Below, in pieces: positions 46,623 through 57,832 of a stretch of 64,000 bases of DNA; the first letter of the stretch is position 1; each line of letters opens with the position of its first letter. Where the stretch lies: assembly GCA_963995505.1 (NCBI GenBank), contig OZ023197.1, positions 7,367,827-7,431,826 on the forward strand, in the 5' to 3' direction. A model generated the notes under the pieces. It saw only the letters and a list, made by a program, of their open reading frames with translations, ran no database searches and had not been told where the DNA came from. Both the position numbers and the translations under genes were made by a program. The DNA comes from Hypericum androsaemum. Lineage: Eukaryota; Streptophyta; Magnoliopsida; Malpighiales; Hypericaceae.

Positions 46623-48584
46623 CGAGAGAGACCCAAAAATATAATAAAATAAAATAGAGTGTGTGGCAACTTGCATTTCAGAAAATCAGAGACTGCATCG
46701 TCTATTTGATCAGAAGCCAAACATAATTTACCCAAAAAATCTGAATGAGACTATCCAATCTCCTTTGAATTGGAGCTATTTGGTTGGGTTTCTTTTAGGA
46801 AAAATTTTAATAGAACCATGTACTTGTAGAGAAAGGTTAATTAATACCTATTACTCTAAATTAGGATATTTAGCACCTTTTACTTGTATAACTAGATCAA
46901 TAACACCTTCCAACCCATTTTCTAATCAATGATGACACATGATCATTAGTATAGGTAGCATCCATGTCATCTTATTTATACCACGTCAGAGTCAACTATA
47001 TATCAAATAATTTAAAATAATGAATATAACGTTTAAGTAATTAAAATACTCAAATAAAAAATAAAAGGAAAAAACTGATAAGTCTCCAAGATTACATATA
47101 GTGTGTGGAAGTCTATTCCATTTTTTTTTTGTCCTTCAATTTTGAGAAATTAAATAATTGGTCCCTTAGATTATTTTTGGGTCAATAATTCTTATGAAAT
47201 GTCAAAATTGTCTTTTTTTTCTCCTAGTAAGGAAATGAAAGAGAAAAAAAAAATCAGCGAGCAAAACTGAATAACTTATAAACTCGGTACGAAAACCGGA
47301 AATAAAACCGCAATATAGCTTTCTAGAACGAATGAAGCATCTATGAGAATTATAAAATTATGAATAGGTGATGATTATATTATAAAATATATAATGTATG
47401 TCAAAAAAATAAAAAATAATATAACATCTAGAAAAACTTTTTTGTGTTCACTTTAATTAATAAGTAAAATTTCTCAAATTCTGTCTCTTGGCCCTCCATC
47501 TCCCAACTTGTGGCCCTTCCCCTCCTCGCTTCTCTATCAAAAATCACTTGAACGATGCAATTCTATCTACCTCGATTGGCTTGGACACAAAATAAGGTTG
47601 GTTCCTTGCGAAGATGAGAAATAATAAACAAAAAAAGTATAGGCCAAAAATCAAGGTTACTCACTTAAGAAGGGGATAGACAAAACAAGATTTTTTCTAG
47701 CAAGAGTGGAAGCCGTCGCAGCGGTTGATGAAGAATCGAAACGGATGTGGAACCTTTGGTATTCCGGGTAGAGGGTTGCTATTGAGTTTTAAAATTATTT
47801 GAATATTACATTTATTATTTATTATTTAATATATAATTGATTCTAGTTAATGTGGTATGAAGAAGATGACATTCTACCCATACTAATGGTGTGTCATTGA
47901 CGACTTGAAAATGATTTAAAAATGTTAATTCATCTAGTTGTACAATTAAGAAGGTTCTATATAACCTAATTTAGAATATAAGATGTCAATTGATCTTTCT
48001 CTACAAGTATAGGTTCTATTCGATCCCTTTTTTTTTCCTTTCAAAAAAAAAAAAAAGAAGAGCAATCGGTAGTAATGGCCAAAGCATCAGCTGCAGAAAA
48101 ACGTACAAGCAAAAAGGTCGACTTGGAGCCGACAATAACAGATGGAACAAACAAATATAACACAACATTTAATAAAAATAACACACATATTTGTAAGAAC
48201 GCTAGGAGAATATAGAACATAAAAAAGGGAAGAGGTGGCCACTGCAAGTGAAACAAGGGAGGGGGCGACCACTACTTTGCAAATTAAAAGAAGCTCGTTT
48301 AAAGAATTTCCCATTACAAAAGGCTACATGAAGCTAGTAAATGATTAAGCATTGACAGTTTAATATTGTAACCGACTACTGACCGTACATGAATTTTTTT
48401 TATGGAAAAAATAACTTCATAAATAAAAGAAAAAGAATACAACGAGTCCCCTGCGACCTACCCCGCTGATCCCACATCTTAGGCAGTCCAAGGGATGGGT
48501 TGAGTTCCCCTGATCAATAGACCAGAGGAGAGCCTGACCACCCTATCAAAAGGCTACACGAAGAAGATTGAAGATATCAATAAA
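46623..48584. other. AT-rich non-coding DNA between copia LTR and nuclease gene
   Basis: No gene found on either strand in almost 2 kb. It has several poly-A or poly-T runs (for example 47142-47150 and 48029-48055). The last 150 bp may include the 3' untranslated region of the nuclease gene. Confidence 0.5.
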
Positions 48585-49535
48585 TCATTTGTAGTATTCA
48601 ACATGGCCGGCAATTTCCCTACACAAGAGCCTGTATTCAGCAGCCAACTTAATGCTCTGAGAGACGACAAGTCCTGTTTGCTTGTGTTTGGGGCTTGGCT
48701 TGTACATGTCAGCCTGCTCCTCCATCCCCAAGACCATTGCTTCCCTAGCAGGGACTACATTTTCCCACCAAAACTCACGTAAAATCCCCTGTATAAGCTG
48801 CCAATAACCGCGGTCTCTATACACCCGAATGATGGTGCTTCCATTCGGCGTCCAGCAATACAAATCAGCCCATTCTCTATCCATTATCTCCAGTTGACCT
48901 TGTACTTGTGGCATGTAATAGAACGGCATTGTTGACCACGGCAGGGCCGTCTCCGGCTTTCCTTTGTTGTATGGACATTTAACTTCCAGGAGACCTTCAA
49001 CGGGAAAACTATCCAGGAGACCGTCGGGAGAAGCGCCAATCCAGTCCAGCCGCTCCTCTGAATGGACTGCAAATCCTAACGAGCTGACCTCGTTGCCTGT
49101 TATGCTTTCATATTTTTCTATAGCTGCTGCTTCTTTGTTTACACCCCAATCCATGGCACATCTTTGAGAAGGCTCTATGACTTTTATCTCTTGAGCAAAA
49201 ACTTTCTCGTGCCAAAGCTCAAAGCGCCGATTTCCCTTCCAAAAACCCAGTGCTGTACTGAAGGTGCTTGTTGTCAGCTTGTCCTTTCTAAGGGCAAACC
49301 ATGCATCTGATCGTTGATGAGGTGCATCAGATTGTGCAACACAGGCAGCCAATACCAGTCTCGTGGAAGAGGGCACCACCGGTAAAGGAGGAGCTTTTGT
49401 CGGATAGATTAAAGCAGAACAGTCTGAAAAGTTTCTGGAAGATGAACTACTACTTCTTCCACGTCGTCTCCTCAAGAGCTGTGGTGTGCGACGAATGTGG
49501 TGACATGTACACATGTAGGTTTTATTCATTGTCAT
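48585..49535 (-). CDS. YqaJ/lambda-exonuclease-fold nuclease, organelle-type
   Basis: Single open frame of 316 residues from the ATG at 49535 (MTMNKTYMCTCHHIRR); the frame stays open upstream to 49643, so a longer start or an upstream intron is possible. The first 60 residues are rich in Arg and Ser with few acids, like a plastid or mitochondrial targeting peptide. The nuclease domain follows, with RSDAWFALRKDKLTTSTFS, GVNKEAAAIEKYESITG (helical Glu), GASPDGLL (catalytic Asp), LEVKCPYN (E-x-K) and the QVQGQL motif: the PD-(D/E)xK signature of YqaJ-like viral recombinase/lambda exonuclease. Plants have a few such genes, annotated as restriction-endonuclease-like. The likely role is DNA end processing in an organelle; this is inferred from the fold. 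No lesion is seen, and the frame looks intact. Confidence 0.9.
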   Translation of the reverse strand: MTMNKTYMCTCHHIRRTPQLLRRRRGRSSSSSSRNFSDCSALIYPTKAPPLPVVPSSTRLVLAACVAQSDAPHQRSDAWFALRKDKLTTSTFSTALGFWKGNRRFELWHEKVFAQEIKVIEPSQRCAMDWGVNKEAAAIEKYESITGNEVSSLGFAVHSEERLDWIGASPDGLLDSFPVEGLLEVKCPYNKGKPETALPWSTMPFYYMPQVQGQLEIMDREWADLYCWTPNGSTIIRVYRDRGYWQLIQGILREFWWENVVPAREAMVLGMEEQADMYKPSPKHKQTGLVVSQSIKLAAEYRLLCREIAGHVEYYK

Positions 49536-49643
49536 GACAGCAACTTTATGAAAGAAAATCAAGGAGGATCCTACAAAACCGAAGAAACAACTGAAGGGTT
49601 TAGCATAAGTATGGAAAAAAGAAATCCAGTCAGTGGATATCAA

Positions 49644-50291
49644 CTGTTAAATGGCACAGCACATGACCTTCTTCTAAAGCCGACAGCGGGAATAAGATGA
49701 ACATAACAATGCAAGTTACACACAGCCTTCTATAAACATTTGCTGCAAAGGTATCTCATCTACAACACTAGCTAACCCCACTCCGGGATGGACAATCAAT
49801 CACAAGCACAAGAAAATATCCCCAGCAGCTCACAGTGGATTACCTCATAAGATGTTCAACAGTTAAGCTTAACCTACTCAATGATTACAATGCAAACCCG
49901 CTCCCTCGCGCATCCATTCCTTCCCCAAGACAGAGCCTCCTAATGTCTCAAGAACCCGATTTAGTGTATCCGACTAACTAACGAGAGATTTCGGCATTTC
50001 CATAGATTTACACTCAAGTGGTAGGTACATGCATGAGATGGGGGTTGCGAAATTCAAATGGGCATCTGAAACAGCTTAATTTCAGCTAATGATTAGCTTA
50101 ACACAGAAACAGAGCTTCCACGGCCACTATAAAAGGAGGAAACCACAAAAAGAGGACGGACGCTTCAGCAGCCAAAATGAGGAGGACCCATTAATCAGTT
50201 CCACCAACAATCTCAATTACAACGCAGGAGCAGCAACCATACCAAACCCCAGAATAGAAAAAGAAAAACCCATAAAAGATCTAGCTAAAGA

Positions 50292-50333
<42 letters not shown>

Positions 50334-50486
50334 AGCAATAGGGTGGAGAGAGGGAGAGAGAGAGAGAGCGGGGTGTACTGTGAGTCGGAGGCGGCGAGAG
50401 ATAGAAGGTTGAGTGGGCGAACGCCGCAAGAGGAGAGGAAGGGGTAAGGTCAAGGTGTTTGTGATAGAATCGATACGTAGAAAATA
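49644..50486 (-). promoter_or_regulatory. upstream region of the nuclease gene with AT and GA microsatellites
   Basis: No protein is encoded. A perfect (AT)17 run occupies 50295-50328, and a GA-rich tract at about 50343-50368 gives a CT-rich sequence on the gene's strand, common in plant 5' leaders. A leader intron is possible but no splice pair could be proven. Confidence 0.5.
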
Positions 50487-51552
50487 GGAAAAAATTCACT
50501 AAAGTACTTTGTAGTTTCACGCCTTTTAACTTAGTACCCTGTGATTTAGGTTTTTTTTTTCATGCGACAGATGTTTCAAAAAATGCATTTTTTGTGACAA
50601 ATTTTTAACCAGAGTTAATTTTTTTAATCCGACTATACACATCAGCACTACATCATATTTTTTATCTTAGGTGTTGAATCAGACTTGTCGAAATAAAAAA
50701 ATCCATAATTTTTCCAACCAAAAACTCCCCATTCGACCTCTCTTCTCTTCCCTTCCCCCTCCCAATTCCTCTCTCTCATCTTCCCTCCACCAATCAAGGA
50801 AAGAGCTCTTCAATTCTCCAGAAATTACCATGTGCATAGAAACGGAAGAAGCAAAGCGGAAGAAGCAGAAACGGAAGAGCATCGTGGAGGTCGCCATCTC
50901 ACTCTCTTCTCTCTCTCTCGCGACTTCAACTACCAAGTACCTACAAACGGAACTCTAGATGTGGGACCAAAAGGGTACCGAGTGTAGATGTGGGCGATAA
51001 TTAAGGGTATTATGGGGATTTCGGATTTGGTTGGACCGATTGGCGATGGGAATTTCTACTTACACCGGGAAAGCGACGGGGAGCAAAGTTTGCCAGCTTC
51101 GATGACGGCGGCGTTGCCTTGAACACAGCTTGAACTTGAACTTGGACACAGCGACGTCGAGAACGAAGGAAGTGGAGGAGGGCTAATGGTGGCTGGACAT
51201 AACGAGGGGCCTGGGTTGAACGACAGAACTGGGTTAAATAGGAAACATGGTGGTCAGAGTTCATGGTGAAAGGAGTTGACGACGACGGAGCCGGAGACGA
51301 GGTTGGGTCGGGGAAGAAAATTAGGGGTTTTTTTTATTTCGACACGTCATCAATACCTAAGATAGAAAATATGATTTGGTGCTAACATTGTGCTGATGTG
51401 TATAGTTGGATTAAAAAAATTAAGTCTAGTTAAAAATTCGTCACCAAAAGTATCATTTTTCAGAACTTTTGTCACCTGGAAAAAAAAAATAAACCACAAG
51501 GTACTAAGTAAAAAAAATGTGAAACTACATGATACTTTAGTGTATTTTTTCC
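50487..51552. mobile_element. Mutator-like element B, long TIRs, no transposase
   Basis: The left end GGAAAAAATTCACTAAAGTA returns inverted at the right end (51552 backwards, GGAAAAAATACACTAAAGTA), and inverted similarity extends for roughly 180-200 bp, including GTAGTTTCAC and a TACACATCAGCAC-type phrase. The flanks TAGAAAATA (50478-50486) and TAAAAAATA (51553-51561) match at 8 of 9 positions. The interior (50690-51330) is GC-richer and has open frames on both strands, none recognised. The TIR start resembles that of element A at 8230, so both probably belong to one family. Likely a non-autonomous or gene-capturing MULE. Confidence 0.8.
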
Positions 51553-51589
51553 TAAAAAATATCTAAAATGGATACAACAATAATTTGGT

Positions 51590-51835
51590 GTTTCGGCACT
51601 AGACAAAAACCGATACCAATTTTGAATTTAAATTACTTGCATAACCATGAATTAAATCAGATTTCATTCGATCCGATTCATCACAAATTTGATTATATTT
51701 TTGATTGACTCCTATAAATCTAAATTTATATTCGAATTTATTGTTGCACGAATTGAATGCAAAAATTTTCTAAATTTGTCAATTCGCCTAATTTGATTCA
51801 CCAATTAATTCAGCGAATGATGTATAAAATAAATA
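51590..51835. repeat. hAT-like AT-rich subterminal remnant
   Basis: Degenerate phrases such as GATCCGATTCATCAC, ATTCGAATTTATTG and GAATTGAATGC resemble the subterminal repeats of the hAT element at 37930. No terminal repeat or target duplication is visible, so this is a tentative call. Confidence 0.4.
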
Positions 51836-52002
51836 AATAAGATCAAATTGAAATCCAATCTTGAATTCCCCCTTCTCTTAGGACCCTGTCTGTCTCGTTC
51901 TCTCACTGGGACTAAAATGGCAGCCTACCGGACACGAGCTACGCCTTCACGTCTCGAGGACCGGATTTGTTCCTACAATACTATTTCTAGAACCGTACTC
52001 AA

Positions 52003-52335
52003 CCTATTACATCATAATTGGCCGATCTATTGTATTATAACAGAGCGAACCATTGTATCATAACAGAGCGAACCATTGTATCATAACTGGCGAACTATTG
52101 TGTCATAACAGAGCGAATCATTGGATCATAACTGGGCGAACCATTGTATCATAACTGAGCGAACCATTACATCATAACTAACCGAACCAATGCGTGTTCC
52201 GAAAAAATTGGGACCACTTCGGGCAAACCATTCCATCATAACTAAGAGAACGATTACATCATAACTAAGCGAACCCGTGCGTGTTCCGAAAAAATTAGGA
52301 CAGCTTCTGAGCAAACCATCGAATCATAACTGAGC
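52003..52335 (+). repeat. minisatellite, unit about 23 bp, around ten copies
   Basis: The phrase GCGAACCATTGTATCATAAC and variants recur about every 22-24 bp. Twice the array is broken by GTGCGTGTTCCGAAAAAATT followed by GGACCACTTC or GGACAGCTTC, which indicates a longer composite unit. It lies just left of the third gypsy element. Confidence 0.9.
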
Positions 52336-52392
52336 GACCCAGCTCGTGTGTCAGGACGATCCTGGACAAAAATACATGTCCAGGACCAAATC

Positions 52393-52752
52393 TGATGGAG
52401 ATGAAGCCGCGTTACTCTTCCTGGAGAGGCATGATCGAATTCCACGGCTGAAGGTTGCTTCGGCAACAAGAAATCTGATTTCCTAGTTATTTTCTAAGTT
52501 ATTTGCATTCCTAGATTGATCACAACTCATATATTTTATTCCTAGTTTGCTTCTGTTTCGTATTTCATTATTTAGGAAGGGTAGGGCTCTTGCTAGCTCT
52601 ATATACAGAGAGCCCCGTATGTTATTTGGGTCAGACAATTGATATCAATAAACCTCGGGTTCTCCCTAAAATCCCTGTTGCCTTCGATTGTTCATTGAGC
52701 TTTCGAATCATAACTCTATCGTGTCCTCTTGTTCATACCTTTCGCTACATCA
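52393..52752 (+). repeat. 5' LTR of third gypsy element
   Basis: 360 bp, TGATGGAG to TACATCA. A TATA-like CTATATACAG lies near 52609 and an AATAAA at 52648. The following primer-binding site resembles the initiator-Met type but has an extra base. Confidence 0.93.
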
Positions 52753-52787
52753 GTTGGTATCTAGAGACCAGTCGACGTTCCTCCGTC

Positions 52788-55700
52788 ATGCCTCCAAAGC
52801 ATGGCAGGCAGCATGAGACATAGGCTCTCAAGGCCCTGAAGCATCGCATGATGGATTTGATGACACAACAAGTAGTTGACTTTCATCACCGACATGATGA
52901 GGTCATAGATATCTTGCGCGCCCAGGCAGCTCACAACGCCACGGCTGCTAGAACTGTGCAACGGGCACATCCAGTTTCTCCACCACCTACCGACAGAGTC
53001 GGATGACGAGGTCACCGTGGACAACCCTTGGACGCCCCTTGCTACGTCCGATTATAGAAGCACCGGAACCCGTTGGGACGCGGGTTTTAAGTTTGACATC
53101 CTTGAGTTTCACAGGAATCTTGAACCCGAAGAGCTCTTGGATTGGCTCGCGGCAGTTGAAGAGATGCTAGAGTTTCATGAAGTACCTGCTGATCGTTGCG
53201 TATCCCTCGTGGTTACGCAATTTCGAGGATGAGCTGCGGCATGGTGGCAGCAAAATAAGGCTGAGCGTCTACGACAACAAAAGACGAAGCTTATTTCCTG
53301 GGCATGGTATATCAAGCTCTTGCGGGAAGCCTTCCTACCTTATAACCCACAACTACTTTACCAGAAGCTCCAAAACCTTCGATAAGGTACGCGAACGGTT
53401 GACGCTTATACGGAAGAATTCTTCCATCTTCTGGCTCGCAACAATCTTAATGAGACACCCGATCAATTGGTGTCCCGCTATATTGGGGGCCTGCGACTCT
53501 AACTAAAGGATATCCTCAATATGTTTGCCCCGGAGACATTGTCTGAGGCTCATCAATGTGCTGCCCTATTGGAGCGGCAATATGCTCTCGGCCAGCAGGT
53601 CTTTTTTCTTCCACATCGCCCCGTTTTGCTTCTACACAGGCGTCATTCGATGTTCAGCCAGCAGCTGGTCGAGGCACAGCCACGACACCTACGATCCGTA
53701 CCTCTGGCGGCCCAACTCTGCCCTATAATCGGCCTGGTCAGTGTTTTTCATGCGGAGAATTCGGGCATCGCCAGGCAAGTTGCCCTAAACTGACAGGAAC
53801 GCATGGGTTGCTCCTCGAGCCCACTGAGGGTTCTGACCCCCCCCCCCCCCCCCCCCCCCGCACCCATTTTTTATGACGAGTGCGAGGACCTTTCTGGAGA
53901 GGAGCTCTTAGCCAGTGACATTGGACCTGCCCTCGTTCTCCGACGGGCCTATTTGTCTCCGAGGCAGGCGGACGACTCCTTATAATGGCACTATTTGTTC
54001 GACTCCACGTGCACCATCGGTGGAAAGGTTTTTTGTTTTATCATTGACTCAGGTTCTTGTGAAAATGTTATTGCCGCTGATGCTGTCACAAAGCTATCTC
54101 TTCCAACTGAAGAGCATTCAAAACCTTATAGCCTGGCCTGGCTCTAAAAGGGTACTCATGTCGCAGTTGATCGGCGAGTCTTCGTCCGTTTCTCTATTGG
54201 GGATAAGTACGTCGACAGCGTGTGGTGTGATATTCTGCCCATGGATGTGTGCCATCTACTTCTAGGGCGTCCATGGCAGTTTGATCGTGGTACTCTGCAT
54301 GATGGACAAAAGAACACCTACTCTTTTATCTTCTCTGACCATCACCTCTTCCCCACAAAGAGAAGGTTATTTTTCTTACGCGTGGCCATTTTCTCACGGC
54401 AATGAATACTGTGCCATATACACTTTTGTTGGTCGCCCATGACATCACTACTACACCTACTTCTCCGCCCCAGATGGCCCCTCTATTGACGGAGTTCTCG
54501 GATGTTTTCCCCGCTGACTTACCCATCGGACTTCCACCGCTCCGCGATATTCAACACCAAATAGACTTGGTTCCCGGGCACCTTTGCCCAATAGGCCGCA
54601 TTATCGCATGAGCCCCGCGGAGCATGCTGAACTCCGACGATAGGTCGAGGACCTACTATGCAAAGGGCACGTCCAGGAAAGCCAAAGCCCATGTGCCGTC
54701 CCTGCACTACTGATTCCAAAGAAGGATGGTGCGTGGCAGATGTGTGTCGATAGTCGCGCAGTCAATAAAATTACCGTCAGGTATCGGTTTTTAATTATGC
54801 GCCTTGATGACTTACTTGACCAATTGACTGGTGCTACTATTTTTAGTAAAATGGATTTGAAGAGCGGGTATCATCAAATTCGTATTCGACCCGGGGATGA
54901 ATGGAAGACCGCGTTTAAGACGCGCGCAAGGGGCTTTTCGAGTGGTTGGTCATGCCGTTTGGCCTCTCCAATGCTCCGAGCACTTTTATGAGGGTCATGA
55001 ATCAATCTTTGCGCCCGTTTATTGGCACATGTGTTGTCGTTTATTTTGACGACATCCTGATCTATAGCAAAACTCTTGAAGACCATTTATCTCATCTCCG
55101 GGCAGTGTTCCACATCCTTCGGCAGGAACAATTTTATGCGGCACCAGCCAAATGTGAATTTCTGGCAGACTCAATTTTTTTTCTTAGTTATCAGATATCT
55201 GCCCAAGGCATTAGCGTGGATGACTCCAAGGTGGCCGCGATTCGAGAGTGGACGACACCTACCAATATGATAGAAGCTCGCAGTTTTCACGGCCTGGCCT
55301 TTTTCTACCGGCATTTTATTCCACATTTTAGTTCATTGATGGCTCCTATTACGGACACCATGCATGGCAAGTCTTTCTCATGGGGCCCCGAGGCTGTCGC
55401 TACCTTTTGTGAGGTCAAACGTCGCCTGACCAATGCCCATGTACTGGTCCTTCCGGACTTCGACACCCTTTTTGAGCTCCATTGCGATGCGTCAAAAGTC
55501 GGCATTGGCGCTATTCTTAGTCAAGCCGGCCGCCCTATTGCCTTTTTCAGTGAAAAATTAACAGTTGCTCGTAATTGCTATAGTACATATGATGTCGAGT
55601 TCTATGCCATTGTGCGGGCTGTACAACATTGTCGACATTATCTATTTCTCCGCGAGTTCATCTTGTACACTGATCATGAGGCTCTCAAACACTTGGCCAC

Positions 55701-57232
55701 TCAAGAAGCTTTGTCCGCCCGCCATGCTCGTTGGTCGGCTCTCTTGCAGCAGTTCACCTTCGTCATTAAACATCAGTCGGGATGAATAAGGTTGCCAATC
55801 CCTTAAGTCGTCGCCATTGTTTGCTCACTGATATGCGCATTACCGTGGTGGGTTTCGATTGCTTTCGCGACCTGTACCCTTCGGACCCATTTTTCGGGCC
55901 TGTGTTTGCAGCTACTTCCCGCTGCCCCTCTTCTTCGTATAGCCTGGCCGATGGGTTTCTTTTTAAGGGACTCCAATTTTGTGTTCCAGTGTGCAGTCTT
56001 CGTTCGCGCATCATCTCTGAAGTCCACTCCACGGGTCATGTCGGCCGCGATCGCACATCGGAGTTAGTTCTTCGTCATTTTTTTTCAGGAGTCCGTCGTG
56101 AGGTTGAGCATTTTGTTTCACGCTGTCGGATCTGCCAAGTCTCCAAGGGCACCGCTACTAATGCAGGATTGTATAGGCAGCTTCTTATTCCCTCTCGCCC
56201 TTGGGCGGCCATTAGCATGGATTTTATGATGGGCTTACCTCGCACGTAGGGTGGCTTTGATTCCATCTTTGTGGTCGTGGATCGTTTCTCCAAGATGGTG
56301 CATTTTATTCCTTGCAAACGGACTACAGATGCTATTCATGTCGCTCAGTCTTCTTCCGCGAGGTATTTCGTTTGCATGGCTTACCCGTTTCCATTGTGTT
56401 TAACTAGGATACGCGTCTTCTTAGCCTCTTTCGGCGGACTTTGTGGCGTCTAGCTCATACTGAGCTATACTTTAGTAGCGCCTATCATCCCCAGACAGAC
56501 GGCCAGACGGAGGTTGTTAATCACTTTTTGTTTAATCTCCTGCACTATTTGGTGGGTGACAACCTTCGTTCTTGGGACGCGAAGCTCAGTCAGGCCAAGT
56601 TTGCTCACAATATTGCTGTCAACCGGAGTTCAGGTCTTTGCCCCTTCCAGGCGGTGTATGCGGTCATTCCGCGTGGTCGTGTTGATTTCCTCGTCCCCCT
56701 TGCCGACTCCTCTGCCAACAATCAGGCCGTGGATATGATAGCTGATTTGCATCGTGTTCATCAGGCTACTCAGGCTCGCTTGGAACAGGCTAATGCCCGT
56801 TATAAGCTGTCGGCGGATGCTCATCATCATGACGTCCAGTTTGAGGTGGACAATTTCGTGTGGGCTATCTTGACCAAGGACCGCTTCTCGGTGCATGAAT
56901 ACAACAAGCTTGCGTCTCGCAAGATTGGGCCGGTTGAGATCATCGAGCAGATCAACCCGAATGCTTATCGCCTCTGCCTTCCTAGTCACTTCCGCACTTC
57001 TGATGTGTTTAATGTTAAGCATTTGATTCCTTTTGCTGGCGACAATTCGTCTGGAGATGAAGCCGATTCCGATTCGAGGGCGAATCATTTCGAGGGAGGG
57101 GAGAATGATGGAGATGAAGCTGCGTTACTCTTCCTGGAGAGGCATGATCGAATTCCACGGCTTAAGGTTGCTTCGGCAACAAGAAATCTGATTTCCAAGT
57201 TATTTTCTAAGTTATTTGCTTTCCTAGATTGA
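52788..57232 (+). pseudogene. Ty3/gypsy gag-pol, frame-broken but full order present
   Basis: Gag starts at 52788 (MPPKHGRQHET, then TAG) and goes on through FKFDILEFHRNLEPEELLDWL (53085-53232). The zinc knuckle CFSCGEFGHRQASC lies near 53742-53783 and is followed by a C homopolymer at 53838-53859. Protease: IIDSGSCENVI (about 54041) and [22 protein letters not shown] (54740) and [14 protein letters not shown] (about 55032). RNase [17 protein letters not shown] and LSRRHCLL, with a one-base shift near 55780. Integrase: HVGRDRTSE and CRICQVSKG, then MDFMMGLPRT, a TAG at 56247, a frameshift at about 56350, and [13 protein letters not shown]. The last frame runs through the polypurine tract into the LTR, stopping at 57230-57232. 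At least seven lesions. No chromodomain. Confidence 0.93.
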
Positions 57233-57465
57233 TTACAACTCATATATTTTATTCCTAGTTTGCTTCTGTTGCGTATTTCATTATTTAGGAAGGGTAGGGC
57301 TCTTGCTAGCTCTATATATAGAGAGCCCCGTATGTTATTTGGGTCAGACAATTGATATCAATAAACCTAGGGTTCTCCCTAAAATACTTGTTGCCTTCGA
57401 GTGTTCATTGAGCTTTCGAATCGTAACTCTATCGTGTCCTCTTGTTCATACCTTTTGCTGCATCA
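57106..57465 (+). repeat. 3' LTR of third gypsy element
   Basis: 360 bp, TGATGGAG to TGCATCA, same length as the 5' LTR. The pol reading frame continues 127 bases into it before a TGA. Target duplication AAATC follows. Confidence 0.93.
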
Positions 57466-57470
57466 AAATC

Positions 57471-57832
57471 TGACCCCCACGACTCGTCCCCTAACCTTGC
57501 AGCCGTAGAAATAGGGCCCACGCTGGGCCCCGCAAGTAAAGTATCTAAAATAAATCAAAAAATGAAGAAAATAAAATAAAAATGAATTCGAATTCAAACA
57601 AATTTATTTTAAATTCAACAGTTTATAATCTATATTCAAATTCGTCTTTTAATAAATCGAGTATCGAATTTGGCAAATTATAATTTGAATTCGCCTGAAT
57701 TTGAACCGTGGTCACCAAACCCGAACAAAGAAGAAAAAGTCATTTAATCAATTAGCCGATTATTGGTTTCCTTTATATGGTTACCAATATAACATTTTAT
57801 CCAAACAAGTGAAGGTAAACATTACTTGTAGC
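57471..57832. repeat. hAT-like AT-rich remnant right of the gypsy element
   Basis: GAATTCGAATTC, CAAATTCGTC and TTTGAACCGTGGTCA (57700-57715) resemble the 3' subterminal and terminal part of the hAT family seen at 37930-39140 and 57833. The terminal GGTCTA is missing. It may once have been joined to the remnant at 51590-51835 before the minisatellite and gypsy insertion; not proven. Confidence 0.45.

Larger units (their letters stand above)
52393..57465 (+). mobile_element. Ty3/gypsy element with both LTRs and AAATC duplication
   Basis: Two 360-bp LTRs (52393-52752 and 57106-57465) start TGATGGAG and end CATCA. AAATC lies outside both ends (52388-52392 and 57466-57470). By eye the LTRs differ at about 14 of 360 sites with no indel, so the insertion is not very recent. 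A primer-binding-like TGGTATCTAGAGACC is at 52755-52769 and a polypurine tract (GAGGGAGGGGAGAA) ends at 57105. Confidence 0.95.

Noticed and set aside
50295..50328. AT dinucleotide run as a scaffold-attachment or replication site
   Set aside because: A perfect (AT)17 is an ordinary microsatellite; there is no supporting context.
52003..52335. CRISPR-like array or clustered binding sites
   Set aside because: Units are head-to-tail with no spacer sequence between them and vary in length; this is a tandem repeat.
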